Below are positions 1 to 7,956 of a stretch of 64,000 bases of DNA, one piece after another. The notes below the pieces were generated by a model. That model was not told where the DNA came from and did not search any database. It saw nothing but the letters and a program-made list of their open reading frames with translations. This DNA is from Rheinheimera tangshanensis (GTDB lineage Bacteria > Pseudomonadota > Gammaproteobacteria > Enterobacterales > Alteromonadaceae): NCBI RefSeq assembly GCF_014645135.1, contig NZ_BMLH01000004.1, positions 62,001 to 126,000 of the forward strand. The letters are read 5' to 3'. The stretch's first letter is position 1, and each line of letters opens with the position of its first letter. The position numbers were made by a program, and so were the translations under genes.

Positions 1-690
1 ATCGTTGCCGCCAAGCTCCATCACCAGTCGATGCAACCGAGATGACGCATTACGCATAATATTTTTGCCTGCCTGAACTGAGCCGGTAAAGGCCACCATG
101 TTAATATCGCTTGATACCAAGGCTTTACCAGCCTCTTCATTGCCGTGGACTATGTTGATGACATCTGCAGGCAAAAACTCAGCTAAGAGTTTCACAAAGG
201 TATCGGCAACTAAGGGTGTCAGTTCCGACGGCTTTAATACCACTGTATTGCCAGCGACCAGCGCCGGTATGATCAAGTTATTGGCCATGGCCAATGGATA
301 ATTCCACGGAGAAATCACTCCAACGACACCCAGCGGACGATATTGAAGTTCAACGCCATGTCCTTTCGATACAGGCGCGACTGCCTGTGCGACTTCCTCT
401 GCCAGGTAGGGCGCGCTTTGGATAACGCCTGACACCTCATAACTGGCACGTCTAAAATCTTTGCCCATTTCAAGGCAAATAAGTCTGACCAAGTCATCGT
501 GCACAGTGTCCAGTTGGGTGTAGGCTCGCTCCACCAGATTTTTACGTTCAGCGACACTCAATGCCGCCCAGGCAGGCTGTGCTTGTCGTGCATTCGCAAC
601 AACTCTGGCAATCTCATCAGCAGAAGCAATAGTGACGCGTCCCACTTCTTCTTGATTAAGCGGGTTAGTGGAAATTAAAACAGGCTCCAT
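1..690 (-). CDS. aldehyde dehydrogenase, C-terminus beyond window edge
   Basis: The reading frame opens at the ATG complementary to 688-690 and runs off the left edge, giving the first 230 residues of a NAD(P)-dependent aldehyde dehydrogenase. Visible family landmarks are the cofactor-binding segment ISPWNYPLAM, the VLKPSELTP lysine motif, the FTGSVQAG Rossmann loop and the active-site glutamate motif MELGGND right at the edge. The catalytic cysteine lies outside the window. It oxidises an aldehyde to an acid in the cytoplasm. The substrate cannot be told from this half; the ELGGND context fits betaine/succinate-semialdehyde-like classes. It is divergent from the esterase/kynureninase operon. 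Confidence 0.9.
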   Translation of the reverse strand, partial: MEPVLISTNPLNQEEVGRVTIASADEIARVVANARQAQPAWAALSVAERKNLVERAYTQLDTVHDDLVRLICLEMGKDFRRASYEVSGVIQSAPYLAEEVAQAVAPVSKGHGVELQYRPLGVVGVISPWNYPLAMANNLIIPALVAGNTVVLKPSELTPLVADTFVKLLAEFLPADVINIVHGNEEAGKALVSSDINMVAFTGSVQAGKNIMRNASSRLHRLVMELGGND

Positions 691-1037
691 AACAACTCCG
701 TTACAACACTGCAGTGACACATTAAGCTGACTATGCCCTGAGCAGGGCAGCTGTTACCTGTTCAGCTTACTCTTTGCCGCGCAGAGTAGTCATAGACACG
801 TTGGTCGGGAAACAAGTTATGCCTGTAAGAGATACAAATCTTAACGTCAGGGCCAGCATGGCATGACGGAGTCGCCTGACAAATAATTTGTTTTCCCCTG
901 ATCCAAGAGGCTGGATCTGTGTATTTATCGCAAGAAAATTGTTTTTGCCGCTTAAATACCAGCACAGAGCATAAAGCGGTTTCAAATTGTTAATCCTTTG
1001 ATATTCTTAGGTCTTTAATCAAGAGCATCGCACCCTT
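691..1037. other. 347-bp divergent intergenic region
   Basis: No convincing gene. It must hold the promoters of the dehydrogenase (leftward) and the esterase/kynureninase pair (rightward). The only compact symmetric element I see is GCCCTG-AG-CAGGGC at 735-748, a possible operator about 45 bp upstream of the dehydrogenase start. Short open frames on the minus strand here (for example 762-965) have no recognisable protein features. Confidence 0.4.
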
Positions 1038-1982
1038 ATGTCAGCTGAGTTTTCTTCAGTTCCCAAGAGTTTTTCAAAGAGAAATACTGTGTTGTGGTTA
1101 TTACGTACTGTCGGTTTTGGGTTACTGAGTGCATGTAGCGCTTTGCCAACTGCAGAGCTGGCGACTAATACCAAGCCTTCAGCCGTACTGACTGCTGCGC
1201 CGCTTTACAATGTGAGTTTTAACAGCGTGTTGGCGCTGCCGGTAAAAAACCAGGACATGAAATTAGCCTATGGCAAAGCGGCTTTGCAGTTTGGTTTGTT
1301 GTCGTTACCTGTAACTAAGGTAAGCACCAAACCGCCTTTGGTTATTTTTGTGCATGGAGGCTGCTGGTTAAATGCCTATGATATAGGTCACAGCAAGGCG
1401 TTAAGTCAGGCGCTGACTGAGGCAGGTTATGCGGTATGGTCGCTGGAGTACCGCAGGGTCGGCGACGAGGGGGGTGGCTGGCCTGGTAGTTTTGACGATA
1501 TAGTGCAAGGCGTCCACTATGCTCAGGCGCAGTTTGAACAGTACGGCGTGGATGTGAACCGTATCGCCTTAATGGGGCATTCTGCGGGTGGCCAGTTGGC
1601 GCTTTTAGCAGGTGAAAAGCTAGCAGGCGACAAAAAAGCTGCACAGATACAAGCTGTGATTGGTTTAGCCGCTATTACCGATATGGCCAGTTATGCCAAA
1701 GGCAGCAATAGTTGCCAAAGTGCCACAGCTCAGTTTATCGGCGCATCGCCAGAGAAGGCACCGGAGTTATACCAGCAAGCCAGTCCGAGTCCAGACAAAA
1801 TCCACCCCAAAACCCTATTATTGCAGGGCAGTGCCGATCAAATTGTACCGACAACTCAGGCGACTGACAGTGGCATGCCGTATCGTATGGTGGAAAAGGC
1901 TGGGCATTTTGACTGGATCCATCCACAAAGCGCTGCATATTCGCAGTTAATTCTCACCCTACAGGAGTTCGTCCCACTGTGA
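1038..1982 (+). CDS. lipoprotein alpha/beta hydrolase, possible arylformamidase-like esterase
   Basis: A 314-residue serine hydrolase of the alpha/beta fold. The oxyanion motif HGGCW is at residues 106-110, the nucleophile Ser182 is in GHSAGG, and Asp267 (GSADQ) and His290 (KAGHFDW) complete a plausible triad. HGGxW is typical of the eukaryotic-type kynurenine formamidase (AFMID) and related BD-FAE esterases. The gene overlaps kynureninase by 4 bp, so hydrolysis of N-formylkynurenine is an attractive inference. The N-terminus, however, reads as a lipoprotein signal with lipobox LSAC at Cys33, which would place the enzyme outside the cytoplasm. The ribosome-binding site before 1038 is weak. 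A generic exported esterase is the alternative. Confidence 0.75.
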   Translation: MSAEFSSVPKSFSKRNTVLWLLRTVGFGLLSACSALPTAELATNTKPSAVLTAAPLYNVSFNSVLALPVKNQDMKLAYGKAALQFGLLSLPVTKVSTKPPLVIFVHGGCWLNAYDIGHSKALSQALTEAGYAVWSLEYRRVGDEGGGWPGSFDDIVQGVHYAQAQFEQYGVDVNRIALMGHSAGGQLALLAGEKLAGDKKAAQIQAVIGLAAITDMASYAKGSNSCQSATAQFIGASPEKAPELYQQASPSPDKIHPKTLLLQGSADQIVPTTQATDSGMPYRMVEKAGHFDWIHPQSAAYSQLILTLQEFVPL

Positions 1983-3226
1983 TGACACCTTTAACCCTCG
2001 AACAGTTACAGCAGTATGATCAGCAGGATCTATTGGCTCACAAAAGAGCAGAATTTACCTTGCCAGAGCAGAGTATTTATTTTGACGGCAATTCGTTAGG
2101 CGCTATGCCGAGCTGCGCATTGCAGCGCGCCAAGGATGTGCTGGAGCGGCAGTGGAGTCAGGATTTAATTCAAAGCTGGAACAGCAATCAGTGGATTGAT
2201 TTACCCTTCAAAGTGGGCGAGCAGATTGGCCGTTTGATTGGTGCTGGTAGTGGTCAGGTGATTTGCTGTGATTCGACCTCAGTGAATTTATTTAAGGTGC
2301 TAAGTTGTGCTCTGCTGATGCAGCCAAAGCGCACTGTGGTGCTCACGCAGCAGGGCAATTTCCCAACCGATTTATATATGGTGCAGGGGCTGACTCGACT
2401 GTTAGGCGAAAGCCGTTGTCAGTTAGTGGAGGTGCCAGAGCAAGGACTGGAACAGGCGCTGACCAGTGATGTGGCTGTGTTAATGCTGACTCAGGTTGAT
2501 TTTCGCAGCGGCCGCTTATTGGATATACAGCGTTTAACCCAAATAGCGCACGAGCAAGGTGTATTAGTGATTGTAGATCTGGCCCATAGTGCCGGAGCCT
2601 TACCTGTAGAGCTGGATACCTGGCAGGTCGATTTTGCCGTAGGTTGTGGTTATAAATACTTAAATGGTGGCCCCGGTGCTCCGGCTTTTTTATATGCGGC
2701 TAAACGGCATCATGCGCAAATTCATCAGCCACTGAGCGGCTGGATGGGGCATAAAGCGCCCTTTAGTTTTAGCCCTCAGTACGTTAAATCTGACGGCATA
2801 GAACAGTTTTTGACCGGCACCCCTGCTGTAATTTCGATGAGTGTGCTGGACGCTGCCTTGCAGGTGTTTAGTGATGTCAGTATGCAACAGATTCGCGAAA
2901 AATCCCTGGGTTTAACCCGCTGTTTTCATCAGTTGGTGCAGCAACAAGCGGCGTTAGCCGAATTAAGCTTAATTACGCCATTAAAACCGGAAGAGCGCGG
3001 CAGCCAGTTGGCTTATCAGCACCCTGCGGCCTATGCCTTATGTCAGGCTCTGATTAAACGCGGTGTGATTGCTGATTTCAGGGCCCCTGATATTTTGCGG
3101 CTCGGATTTACTCCATTGTATTTACGTTATGTCGATTTGTGGCAAGCGGTTGAAATACTGAGCGACATTGTTGTGAGCAAAGAGTATTTAAAACCTGAGT
3201 ATGCTATCCGGCAAAAAGTAACCTGA
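1979..3226 (+). CDS. kynU: kynureninase
   Basis: A PLP-dependent hydrolase that cleaves L-kynurenine to anthranilate and alanine (or 3-hydroxykynurenine to 3-hydroxyanthranilate) in tryptophan catabolism. The 415 residues match the usual kynureninase length. Visible motifs are YFDGNSLGAMP near residue 34, the PLP-contacting Asp200 and His203 in VDLAHSAGA, and Lys226 in GCGYKYLNGGPGAP, the expected Schiff-base lysine. The start is GTG at 1979 or ATG at 1982; AGGAG at 1963-1967 is better spaced for the GTG. It overlaps the upstream esterase by 4 bp, suggesting translational coupling. No tryptophan dioxygenase is in the window. Confidence 0.95.
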   Translation: MMTPLTLEQLQQYDQQDLLAHKRAEFTLPEQSIYFDGNSLGAMPSCALQRAKDVLERQWSQDLIQSWNSNQWIDLPFKVGEQIGRLIGAGSGQVICCDSTSVNLFKVLSCALLMQPKRTVVLTQQGNFPTDLYMVQGLTRLLGESRCQLVEVPEQGLEQALTSDVAVLMLTQVDFRSGRLLDIQRLTQIAHEQGVLVIVDLAHSAGALPVELDTWQVDFAVGCGYKYLNGGPGAPAFLYAAKRHHAQIHQPLSGWMGHKAPFSFSPQYVKSDGIEQFLTGTPAVISMSVLDAALQVFSDVSMQQIREKSLGLTRCFHQLVQQQAALAELSLITPLKPEERGSQLAYQHPAAYALCQALIKRGVIADFRAPDILRLGFTPLYLRYVDLWQAVEILSDIVVSKEYLKPEYAIRQKVT

Positions 3227-3435
3227 AGGACTAAACCGCGTTCTTAAAGTGCAAGCTCTCTGCTGTTGCTCTCTCTATCCTCTCCAACCAGACGAGATAC
3301 TTCAGCGTACTTTATTGCGGATGTCCCACAGATGCTTTACTCTTCCAGTCAAATGAAGGTTCGCCAGCCAGTGTTTTTAATTTTATCTAAAAACAGTTTT
3401 TGCCAGAAAAACAACAAACTTAAGGATAAATAAAA

Positions 3436-3813
3436 ATGAATAAATTTTTAAAAGCCAGCATCCTCTGCCCAGTGTTAGTGTTTGGAATGAGCCAGGCCAA
3501 TGCTGCAGTATTTAGTTCAGAGCAGGTGATGGCTAAGCAGCAGTTTAACTTCAACAAACAGCAAGTCCTGTCTTTTGTCGACAGTGCAGAAGTGCAGAAT
3601 AAACTGATTGAGCTGGGTGTCAGCCCTGCCGATGCCAAACAACGTATCGCCAATATGACGGCCGAAGAGCTGAACGCGCTGAATACGCAGATGAACGACA
3701 TGCCTGCAGGTGGTGTGGTAGGAGCTATCGTTACTGTATTAGCCATTATTGCGTTGCTGGATTTATTAGGCGTTACAGACGTTTACCCTTTTATTAATCC
3801 AATTAGCCGTTGA
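3436..3813 (+). CDS. PA2779-family small exported protein
   Basis: A 125-residue protein of the PA2779 family, of unknown function. Residues 1-23 form a Sec signal peptide ending in ANA. A helical mature part (about 24-88) follows, then PAGG at 90-93, a hydrophobic stretch of about 20 residues (94-113) and a short conserved-looking tail with VYPFINP. It is always of interest because the next gene, overlapping by 4 bp (TTGA), encodes a C39-like peptidase lipoprotein. The Gly-Gly before a hydrophobic peptide resembles a double-glycine cleavage site; that reading is an inference. RBS AAGGA lies at about 3422-3426. Confidence 0.8.
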   Translation: MNKFLKASILCPVLVFGMSQANAAVFSSEQVMAKQQFNFNKQQVLSFVDSAEVQNKLIELGVSPADAKQRIANMTAEELNALNTQMNDMPAGGVVGAIVTVLAIIALLDLLGVTDVYPFINPISR

Positions 3814-4787
3814 GTTTAATGGGGTTACTACGACAAGCCTGCTTTTTGGCGGGCTTGTTGATTGTACTGACAGGCTGCCAAACGCCGCCACAAACTAAGC
3901 TGCTGTTGGCAGAACCTCCTGCTATAGCACCTCAGCATCTGATCCCGCAGGTGCCATTTTATCCGCAGCAAGAGTATTTTTGCGGCCCAACGACCTTGTC
4001 TGAAGTGGCTGGCTTTTATGGCCTGAAAAAAGACCCTGCTACCATAGCGCCCGCTACTTTTATTCCGGGTTTACAGGGGACTTTGCAAATTGAAATGGCG
4101 TCAGCAACACGACAATTGGGTTTAGTCGCTTATGAGCAGCGTGGCAGTATGAGCCAGTTGTTAAGTCTGGTGGCTGAGAATATTCCCATCATAGTGCTGC
4201 AAAATAACGCATTGGCCTGGTTGCCGCAGTGGCATTATGCCGTAGTGATTGGTTACGATTTGCACAGCAGTGAAGTGATTTTGCATACCGGGGTAACTGA
4301 AGCCTATCGCTTAAACTTTGCCACTTTTGAACGCACCTGGGCGCGGGGGAATTACTGGCTGTTCGCCATGTTACCGCCTGAGAAAAGCAGTGTGCAGTTG
4401 GATCCTTTTATTTACACCAAAGCCAGTCAGGATTTACTTCAGACTCAACAGGTTGATAGTGGTATCGCTGCACTTAAAACTGCGACTGGCCAATGGCCTG
4501 ATTATTGGTTGCCTTACTTTTTGCTGGGTAATTTTTATTTCCAAAGCCAGCCTGTGGTGGCTGCAGAGTGGTTTGAAAAAGGTCTGCCTTATGCCCGGCA
4601 GGAAATAGCTTATCTGAACAATTATGCGGTGCTGCTGAGTGAGCAAGGCTGTCAGGCTCAAGCCACAACACTGATTGAAGCGGCATTGAAGATTGCTCCA
4701 AATGACAGCAATCTGCTGGATAGTCAAAAACAAATCCGCGCCGGTGCTGCGACGAATTCTCCGTTATGTGTTGCAGCTGGCGACTGA
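3810..4787 (+). CDS. PA2778-family C39-like cysteine peptidase lipoprotein with TPR
   Basis: A 325-residue lipoprotein. The signal peptide ends in lipobox LTGC (Cys23 counted from the TTG start). A papain-like C39-type domain follows, with the catalytic Cys58 in QEYFCGPTTL and His142 in WHYAVVIGYD. Residues about 195-310 form tetratricopeptide-like helices (for example NYAVLLSEQGCQAQA). This architecture is the PA2778 family, found next to PA2779 in pseudomonads. The start is TTG 3810 overlapping the PA2779 stop, or ATG 3819. It is convergent with the methyltransferase and overlaps its 3' end by 24 bp. The upstream partner is a candidate substrate. Confidence 0.85.
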   Translation: MSLMGLLRQACFLAGLLIVLTGCQTPPQTKLLLAEPPAIAPQHLIPQVPFYPQQEYFCGPTTLSEVAGFYGLKKDPATIAPATFIPGLQGTLQIEMASATRQLGLVAYEQRGSMSQLLSLVAENIPIIVLQNNALAWLPQWHYAVVIGYDLHSSEVILHTGVTEAYRLNFATFERTWARGNYWLFAMLPPEKSSVQLDPFIYTKASQDLLQTQQVDSGIAALKTATGQWPDYWLPYFLLGNFYFQSQPVVAAEWFEKGLPYARQEIAYLNNYAVLLSEQGCQAQATTLIEAALKIAPNDSNLLDSQKQIRAGAATNSPLCVAAGD

Positions 4788-5453
4788 TCCGTCTGCATAG
4801 GCAACCCAGCCTTTAAAACTAAATGCTGCATAAAACAGACTGATCTGACAAAAGCCAGCTTGTTTTAACAAGACTTCCTCCTCTTCTGGCGCCAAAATAC
4901 TGAGTTTGGTTTTCATCGCTGCTTGTGCTGCTTCGGCCTGCGCAGGTGGCGAATGACTAAATGCTAGATGCCTCGAGATCCAAAGGGTCCGCTCAGGTTC
5001 TGTTTGAGGAAAACTATGATGGGCAATAATCAAAGGTGCTTTGGGCTTTAGCCGCCGCTGGATCTGTTGCAGTGTTTCAAGTCGCATTTCACGTGGAATA
5101 AAGTGGAAGGTCAGCAAACAGATAGCGCCGTCAAAAGGGCCTTGTGGTGCGTCTTCTATATAACCCTGATGAAGGCGGACACGGTCTTGATAATTGGCCA
5201 CTGTATCAGCTGCGAGCTCTAACATTCCGGCAGAAGGGTCAATACCAATAAAGCTCCAGCCTGATTGTGCTTGAGCCAGAGCTTTGATTTCAAGTCCTCC
5301 TCCAGCACCCAATACCAACAAAGAACCTTCGGCAGGTAGGTGTTCTGCCAGCAGTATGGCGGTCATTCGATGTAAACTATGGTAACCAGGAACTTGCCGT
5401 GGTGGGCCTTCGAGGTAGGAGTTTTCAGGAGGTTGCACAAAGTGGTTGTTCAT
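4764..5453 (-). CDS. class I SAM-dependent methyltransferase
   Basis: A 229-residue cytoplasmic methyltransferase. The SAM-binding motif I reads LLVLGAGGGLEI (about residues 45-56), with motif II acidic residue in FIGIDPSAGML and motif post-I around GAICLLTFHFIP. The fold matches Methyltransf_25/UbiE-like small-molecule methyltransferases; the substrate is unknown. The start has GGA a few bases upstream. It is divergent from an Rrf2-type regulator 150 bp away, with a palindromic operator candidate between them, so it is a likely target of that regulator. Confidence 0.85.
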   Translation of the reverse strand: MNNHFVQPPENSYLEGPPRQVPGYHSLHRMTAILLAEHLPAEGSLLVLGAGGGLEIKALAQAQSGWSFIGIDPSAGMLELAADTVANYQDRVRLHQGYIEDAPQGPFDGAICLLTFHFIPREMRLETLQQIQRRLKPKAPLIIAHHSFPQTEPERTLWISRHLAFSHSPPAQAEAAQAAMKTKLSILAPEEEEVLLKQAGFCQISLFYAAFSFKGWVAYADGSVASCNT

Positions 5454-5529
5454 AGCTTTTTCCAGAATTTAAGGTAATGAAACTAAATAGTCCGGCAGAC
5501 TTTAGTTTATTACTTATGATGAATTTCAA

Positions 5530-5546
5530 GTATCATCAAATGATAC
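5530..5546. promoter_or_regulatory. palindromic operator candidate for the Rrf2 regulator
   Basis: A perfect inverted repeat GTATCAT-CAA-ATGATAC lies in the 150-bp divergent region between the methyltransferase and the Rrf2 gene, about 58 bp before the regulator start. Symmetry and position suit a dimeric repressor controlling both genes. The binding protein is an inference. Confidence 0.6.
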
Positions 5547-5603
5547 GTAAGTTGTGGTTTTTGTCAAACATGCTGATAGATGACGGAATGAAGGACCTAA
5601 ATA

Positions 5604-6017
5604 ATGAATAAAGACACACGTTTGTCTGACGTGCTGCATGTTTTATTGCATCTTGAGCATGCAACAGAGCCTGTAACTTCAGAGGTGTTAGCGCAGAACA
5701 TGGGGACTAATCCAGCCGTGTTTCGTCGCACTATGGCAGGCTTGAGAGAGGCAGGTTATGTGATGTCTGGTAAAGGTCACGGCGGAGGCTGGAGCTTAGC
5801 CCGCCCTCTGGAACAGATCAGTCTTGCTGATATCTACAATGCACTGGGTCGGCCAGGCTTATTTGCTATCGGCAGCCGATCTCAGCATCCGGACTGTAAA
5901 ATTGAGCAGAAAGTGAATAAGGCGCTGGCCGATAGCATGCAGCAGGCTGAAGCTTTATTGATCCAGCGTTTTGGCGAGGTGACACTGGATCAGTTGCGGC
6001 CAGAACAAAGCCCTTAG
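5604..6017 (+). CDS. Rrf2-family transcriptional regulator
   Basis: A 137-residue DNA-binding protein. The N-terminal winged helix (about 5-75) includes TSEVLAQNMGTNPAVFRRTMAGLREAGYV and the wing GHGGGWSLA, typical of Rrf2 proteins. Only one cysteine is present, in HPDCKIEQKVN, rather than the three that ligate an Fe-S cluster in IscR or NsrR. This places it with YwnA-like one-cysteine members that sense small molecules or thiol stress. AAGGA precedes the ATG at normal distance. It probably represses itself and the divergent methyltransferase through 5530-5546. Confidence 0.9.
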   Translation: MNKDTRLSDVLHVLLHLEHATEPVTSEVLAQNMGTNPAVFRRTMAGLREAGYVMSGKGHGGGWSLARPLEQISLADIYNALGRPGLFAIGSRSQHPDCKIEQKVNKALADSMQQAEALLIQRFGEVTLDQLRPEQSP

Positions 6018-6021
6018 GCCT

Positions 6022-6414
6022 TTACTCAGGAATACGGGCTATCACTTTAATCTCAAAATCAAAGCCAGCCAACCAGTTCACTCCGACAGCAGTCCAGTTT
6101 GGATAAGGTGGAGTCCCAAAGATCTGTTGTTTCACTTTCATAATGGTGCCGAATTGCTGTTCTGGATCGGTATGAAAAGTCGTAACGTCGACTATATTGT
6201 CAAAGTCACAACCAGCAGCTGCGAGAGTGGCTTTAAGATTGTCAAAGGCTAACTCTACCTGACGTTCAAAATCTGCTTCCGGGCTGCCGTCTTCGCGACT
6301 TCCGACCTGACCAGATACAAACAACAAATCGCCTGAGCGGATAGCTGCTGAATAACCATGCTCTTCGTAAAGTGTATGTCTGTTGGCTGGAAAAATAGCT
6401 TCTCTTTTGGTCAT
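6022..6414 (-). CDS. RidA/YjgF/Rid family protein
   Basis: A 130-residue member of the Rid family of trimeric imine/enamine deaminases. Visible features are LLFVSGQVGSREDG, the subunit-interface segment NLKATLAAAGCDFDNIVDVTTFHTD, and the C-terminal IKVIARIPE. The substrate-contacting Arg of canonical RidA (RVEI/CxxR region) is not obvious here, so it belongs to a RidA-like subgroup rather than certain 2-iminobutanoate deaminase. It is convergent with the Rrf2 gene (4 bp apart) and divergent from a TetR gene across three operators, so TetR control is likely. Confidence 0.85.
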   Translation of the reverse strand: MTKREAIFPANRHTLYEEHGYSAAIRSGDLLFVSGQVGSREDGSPEADFERQVELAFDNLKATLAAAGCDFDNIVDVTTFHTDPEQQFGTIMKVKQQIFGTPPYPNWTAVGVNWLAGFDFEIKVIARIPE

Positions 6415-6467
6415 GGTAGTGCTCTCTTGTCAAAGGTTTGAATGGTCCCGTATGTTGAATTGGTTTA

Positions 6468-6534
6468 ACATACGAGGCGTATGTAGAATATCTCGCATAC
6501 GCTTCGTATGTCAAGTGGCATACATGGCGTATGT
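6468..6534. promoter_or_regulatory. three tandem 17-bp TetR operators
   Basis: Three near-identical palindromes: ACATACGAGGCGTATGT (6468-6484), GCATACGCTTCGTATGT (6495-6511) and GCATACATGGCGTATGT (6518-6534). The consensus is RCATACNNNNCGTATGT, slightly degenerate in copy 3. Centres are 27 and 23 bp apart. A further half-site CGTATGT lies at 6449-6455. They fill the 134-bp gap between divergent ridA-like and tetR genes, so the TetR protein most likely autoregulates and represses ridA here. Confidence 0.85.
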
Positions 6535-6548
6535 GAAAGGAGTATCGA

Positions 6549-7136
6549 ATGAGTATCCGATTAACAAAAATGGCTGAAAACCGGGAGAAGCTGATCGCCG
6601 CGGCCCGCAAGGCATTTGCGCAGCAAGGTTATGCCGCCGCTTCTATGGATAACTTAACAGCGGAAGCAGGTTTAACCCGGGGCGCGCTGTACCATAATTT
6701 TGGCGACAAAAGAGGGTTGCTTGCGGCTGTTGTCGATCAGATTGATTCTGAAATGGCGGACTATGCCAAGTCTGTTGGCGCTAAAGCTGGGAATGCATGG
6801 CAAGCCCTGTTGGCTGAGGGGGCTGCTTATATTGAAAAGGCGCTGGACCCTGAAGTGCAGCGAATTGTGTTACTGGACGGCCCTGCTGTGCTTGGCGATC
6901 CATCTCAATGGCCGAGTCAGAATCGCTGCCTGCAGTCGACCAAAGCGACTTTGGAGCAGCTTATGGCAAATGGCATAGTAAAAGCTGTGGATCCAGAGGC
7001 TGCCGCTATGTTGCTAAACGGCGCCGCTTTAAACGCTGCGCTTTGGCTGGCGTCCAGCGCTAATCCCCAGGCAATGCTGCCAAAAACACTGGAGGCATTT
7101 AATTTGCTCGCTTCGGGGTTTTTGGTGAAAGGCTGA
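6549..7136 (+). CDS. TetR/AcrR-family transcriptional regulator
   Basis: A 195-residue repressor. The N-terminal helix-turn-helix (about residues 10-55) carries the family signature AFAQQGYAAASMDNLTAEAGLTRGALYHNFGDKRGLL. The C-terminal ligand/dimer domain (about 75-190) resembles the TetR_C_33-type group. The start at 6549 has AAAGGAG at 6536-6542, 6 nt upstream. The third operator ends 1 nt before this SD, so a bound repressor would block its own transcription. The ligand is unknown; the divergent RidA-like gene is the obvious target. Confidence 0.92.
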   Translation: MSIRLTKMAENREKLIAAARKAFAQQGYAAASMDNLTAEAGLTRGALYHNFGDKRGLLAAVVDQIDSEMADYAKSVGAKAGNAWQALLAEGAAYIEKALDPEVQRIVLLDGPAVLGDPSQWPSQNRCLQSTKATLEQLMANGIVKAVDPEAAAMLLNGAALNAALWLASSANPQAMLPKTLEAFNLLASGFLVKG

Positions 7137-7179
7137 CGAAGTAAGGTCGCTTGCTGTAGCTCGGGCAGTCTGAATGGAA

Positions 7180-7851
7180 TTAAAAGGGGCAAGGGCAGCT
7201 GATCGTCATACGCTGCCCTGTTATCGGATGAGCAAACTCCAGTTCTGACGCATGCAACAACAGTCGTGGCGCCATAGCCTGTGTATCAAGGCTGCCATAT
7301 AAATCACAGCCCAGTATAGGGTGTCCGAGGTATTGACAGTGGATCCGTAGCTGATGAGTGCGGCCCGTTTCTGGCGTCAATAACAGCCGGGTTCGCTCTG
7401 GATTGCTGAGGCGTTCCAGCACCTGAAAATGGCTGCTTGCTTTTTGCCCTTGTGTAAAACAGACTTTTAAGCGCGGAAACAAGGCTTTGTCTTTGCTGAT
7501 AGGCGCTTCGATGATGCCGCTATCTTGTTCTACATGACCTGCCACTATGCTTTGGTAGCGTTTAATCACAGTACGGGCTTGAAACTGCTTAGTTAACAAA
7601 GCATTAGTAGCTTTATCCAAAGCCAGTAGCATAATGCCTGAAGTCCCCAGATCGAGTCGGTGTATTAAGGTAATTTGTGGATACATCTGAGCTAACCGAT
7701 AGTGCACAGAATCCAGATTCAGCGGGTTTTTGCCGGACAAACTTAATAAACCACTAGGTTTATTAATCAGCAAAAGATGGTCGTCCTGATACAGCGTTTC
7801 AATCGACTGATGACAGGCAGGGGCAACAAAGGTATCTATCACTGTCATCAT
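7180..7851 (-). CDS. RluA-family pseudouridine synthase
   Basis: A 223-residue single-domain pseudouridine synthase. The catalytic aspartate is in HRLDLGTSG (about residue 65) and the second signature is ETGRTHQLRIHCQYLGHPILGCDLYG. It has no N-terminal S4 domain, and its length is close to E. coli RluA, which modifies U746 of 23S rRNA and U32 of several tRNAs, so RluA is the best guess. The start is ATG at 7851 or the next codon. It is convergent with the TetR gene. Confidence 0.88.
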   Translation of the reverse strand: MMTVIDTFVAPACHQSIETLYQDDHLLLINKPSGLLSLSGKNPLNLDSVHYRLAQMYPQITLIHRLDLGTSGIMLLALDKATNALLTKQFQARTVIKRYQSIVAGHVEQDSGIIEAPISKDKALFPRLKVCFTQGQKASSHFQVLERLSNPERTRLLLTPETGRTHQLRIHCQYLGHPILGCDLYGSLDTQAMAPRLLLHASELEFAHPITGQRMTISCPCPF

Positions 7852-7956
7852 GGCTATCCCAGCTAAATCTGGCGCAGAGTGTACTTGAAATCAAAGCTTG
7901 CTGCCTTGCTTTAACTTGGCGAAAATAGCATTTTTTTAGCCAGCAAGGGCTGTTAT

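Noticed and set aside
762-985. Short minus-strand reading frames in the first intergenic region
   Set aside because: No ribosome site or recognisable protein features; overlapping frames of random composition.
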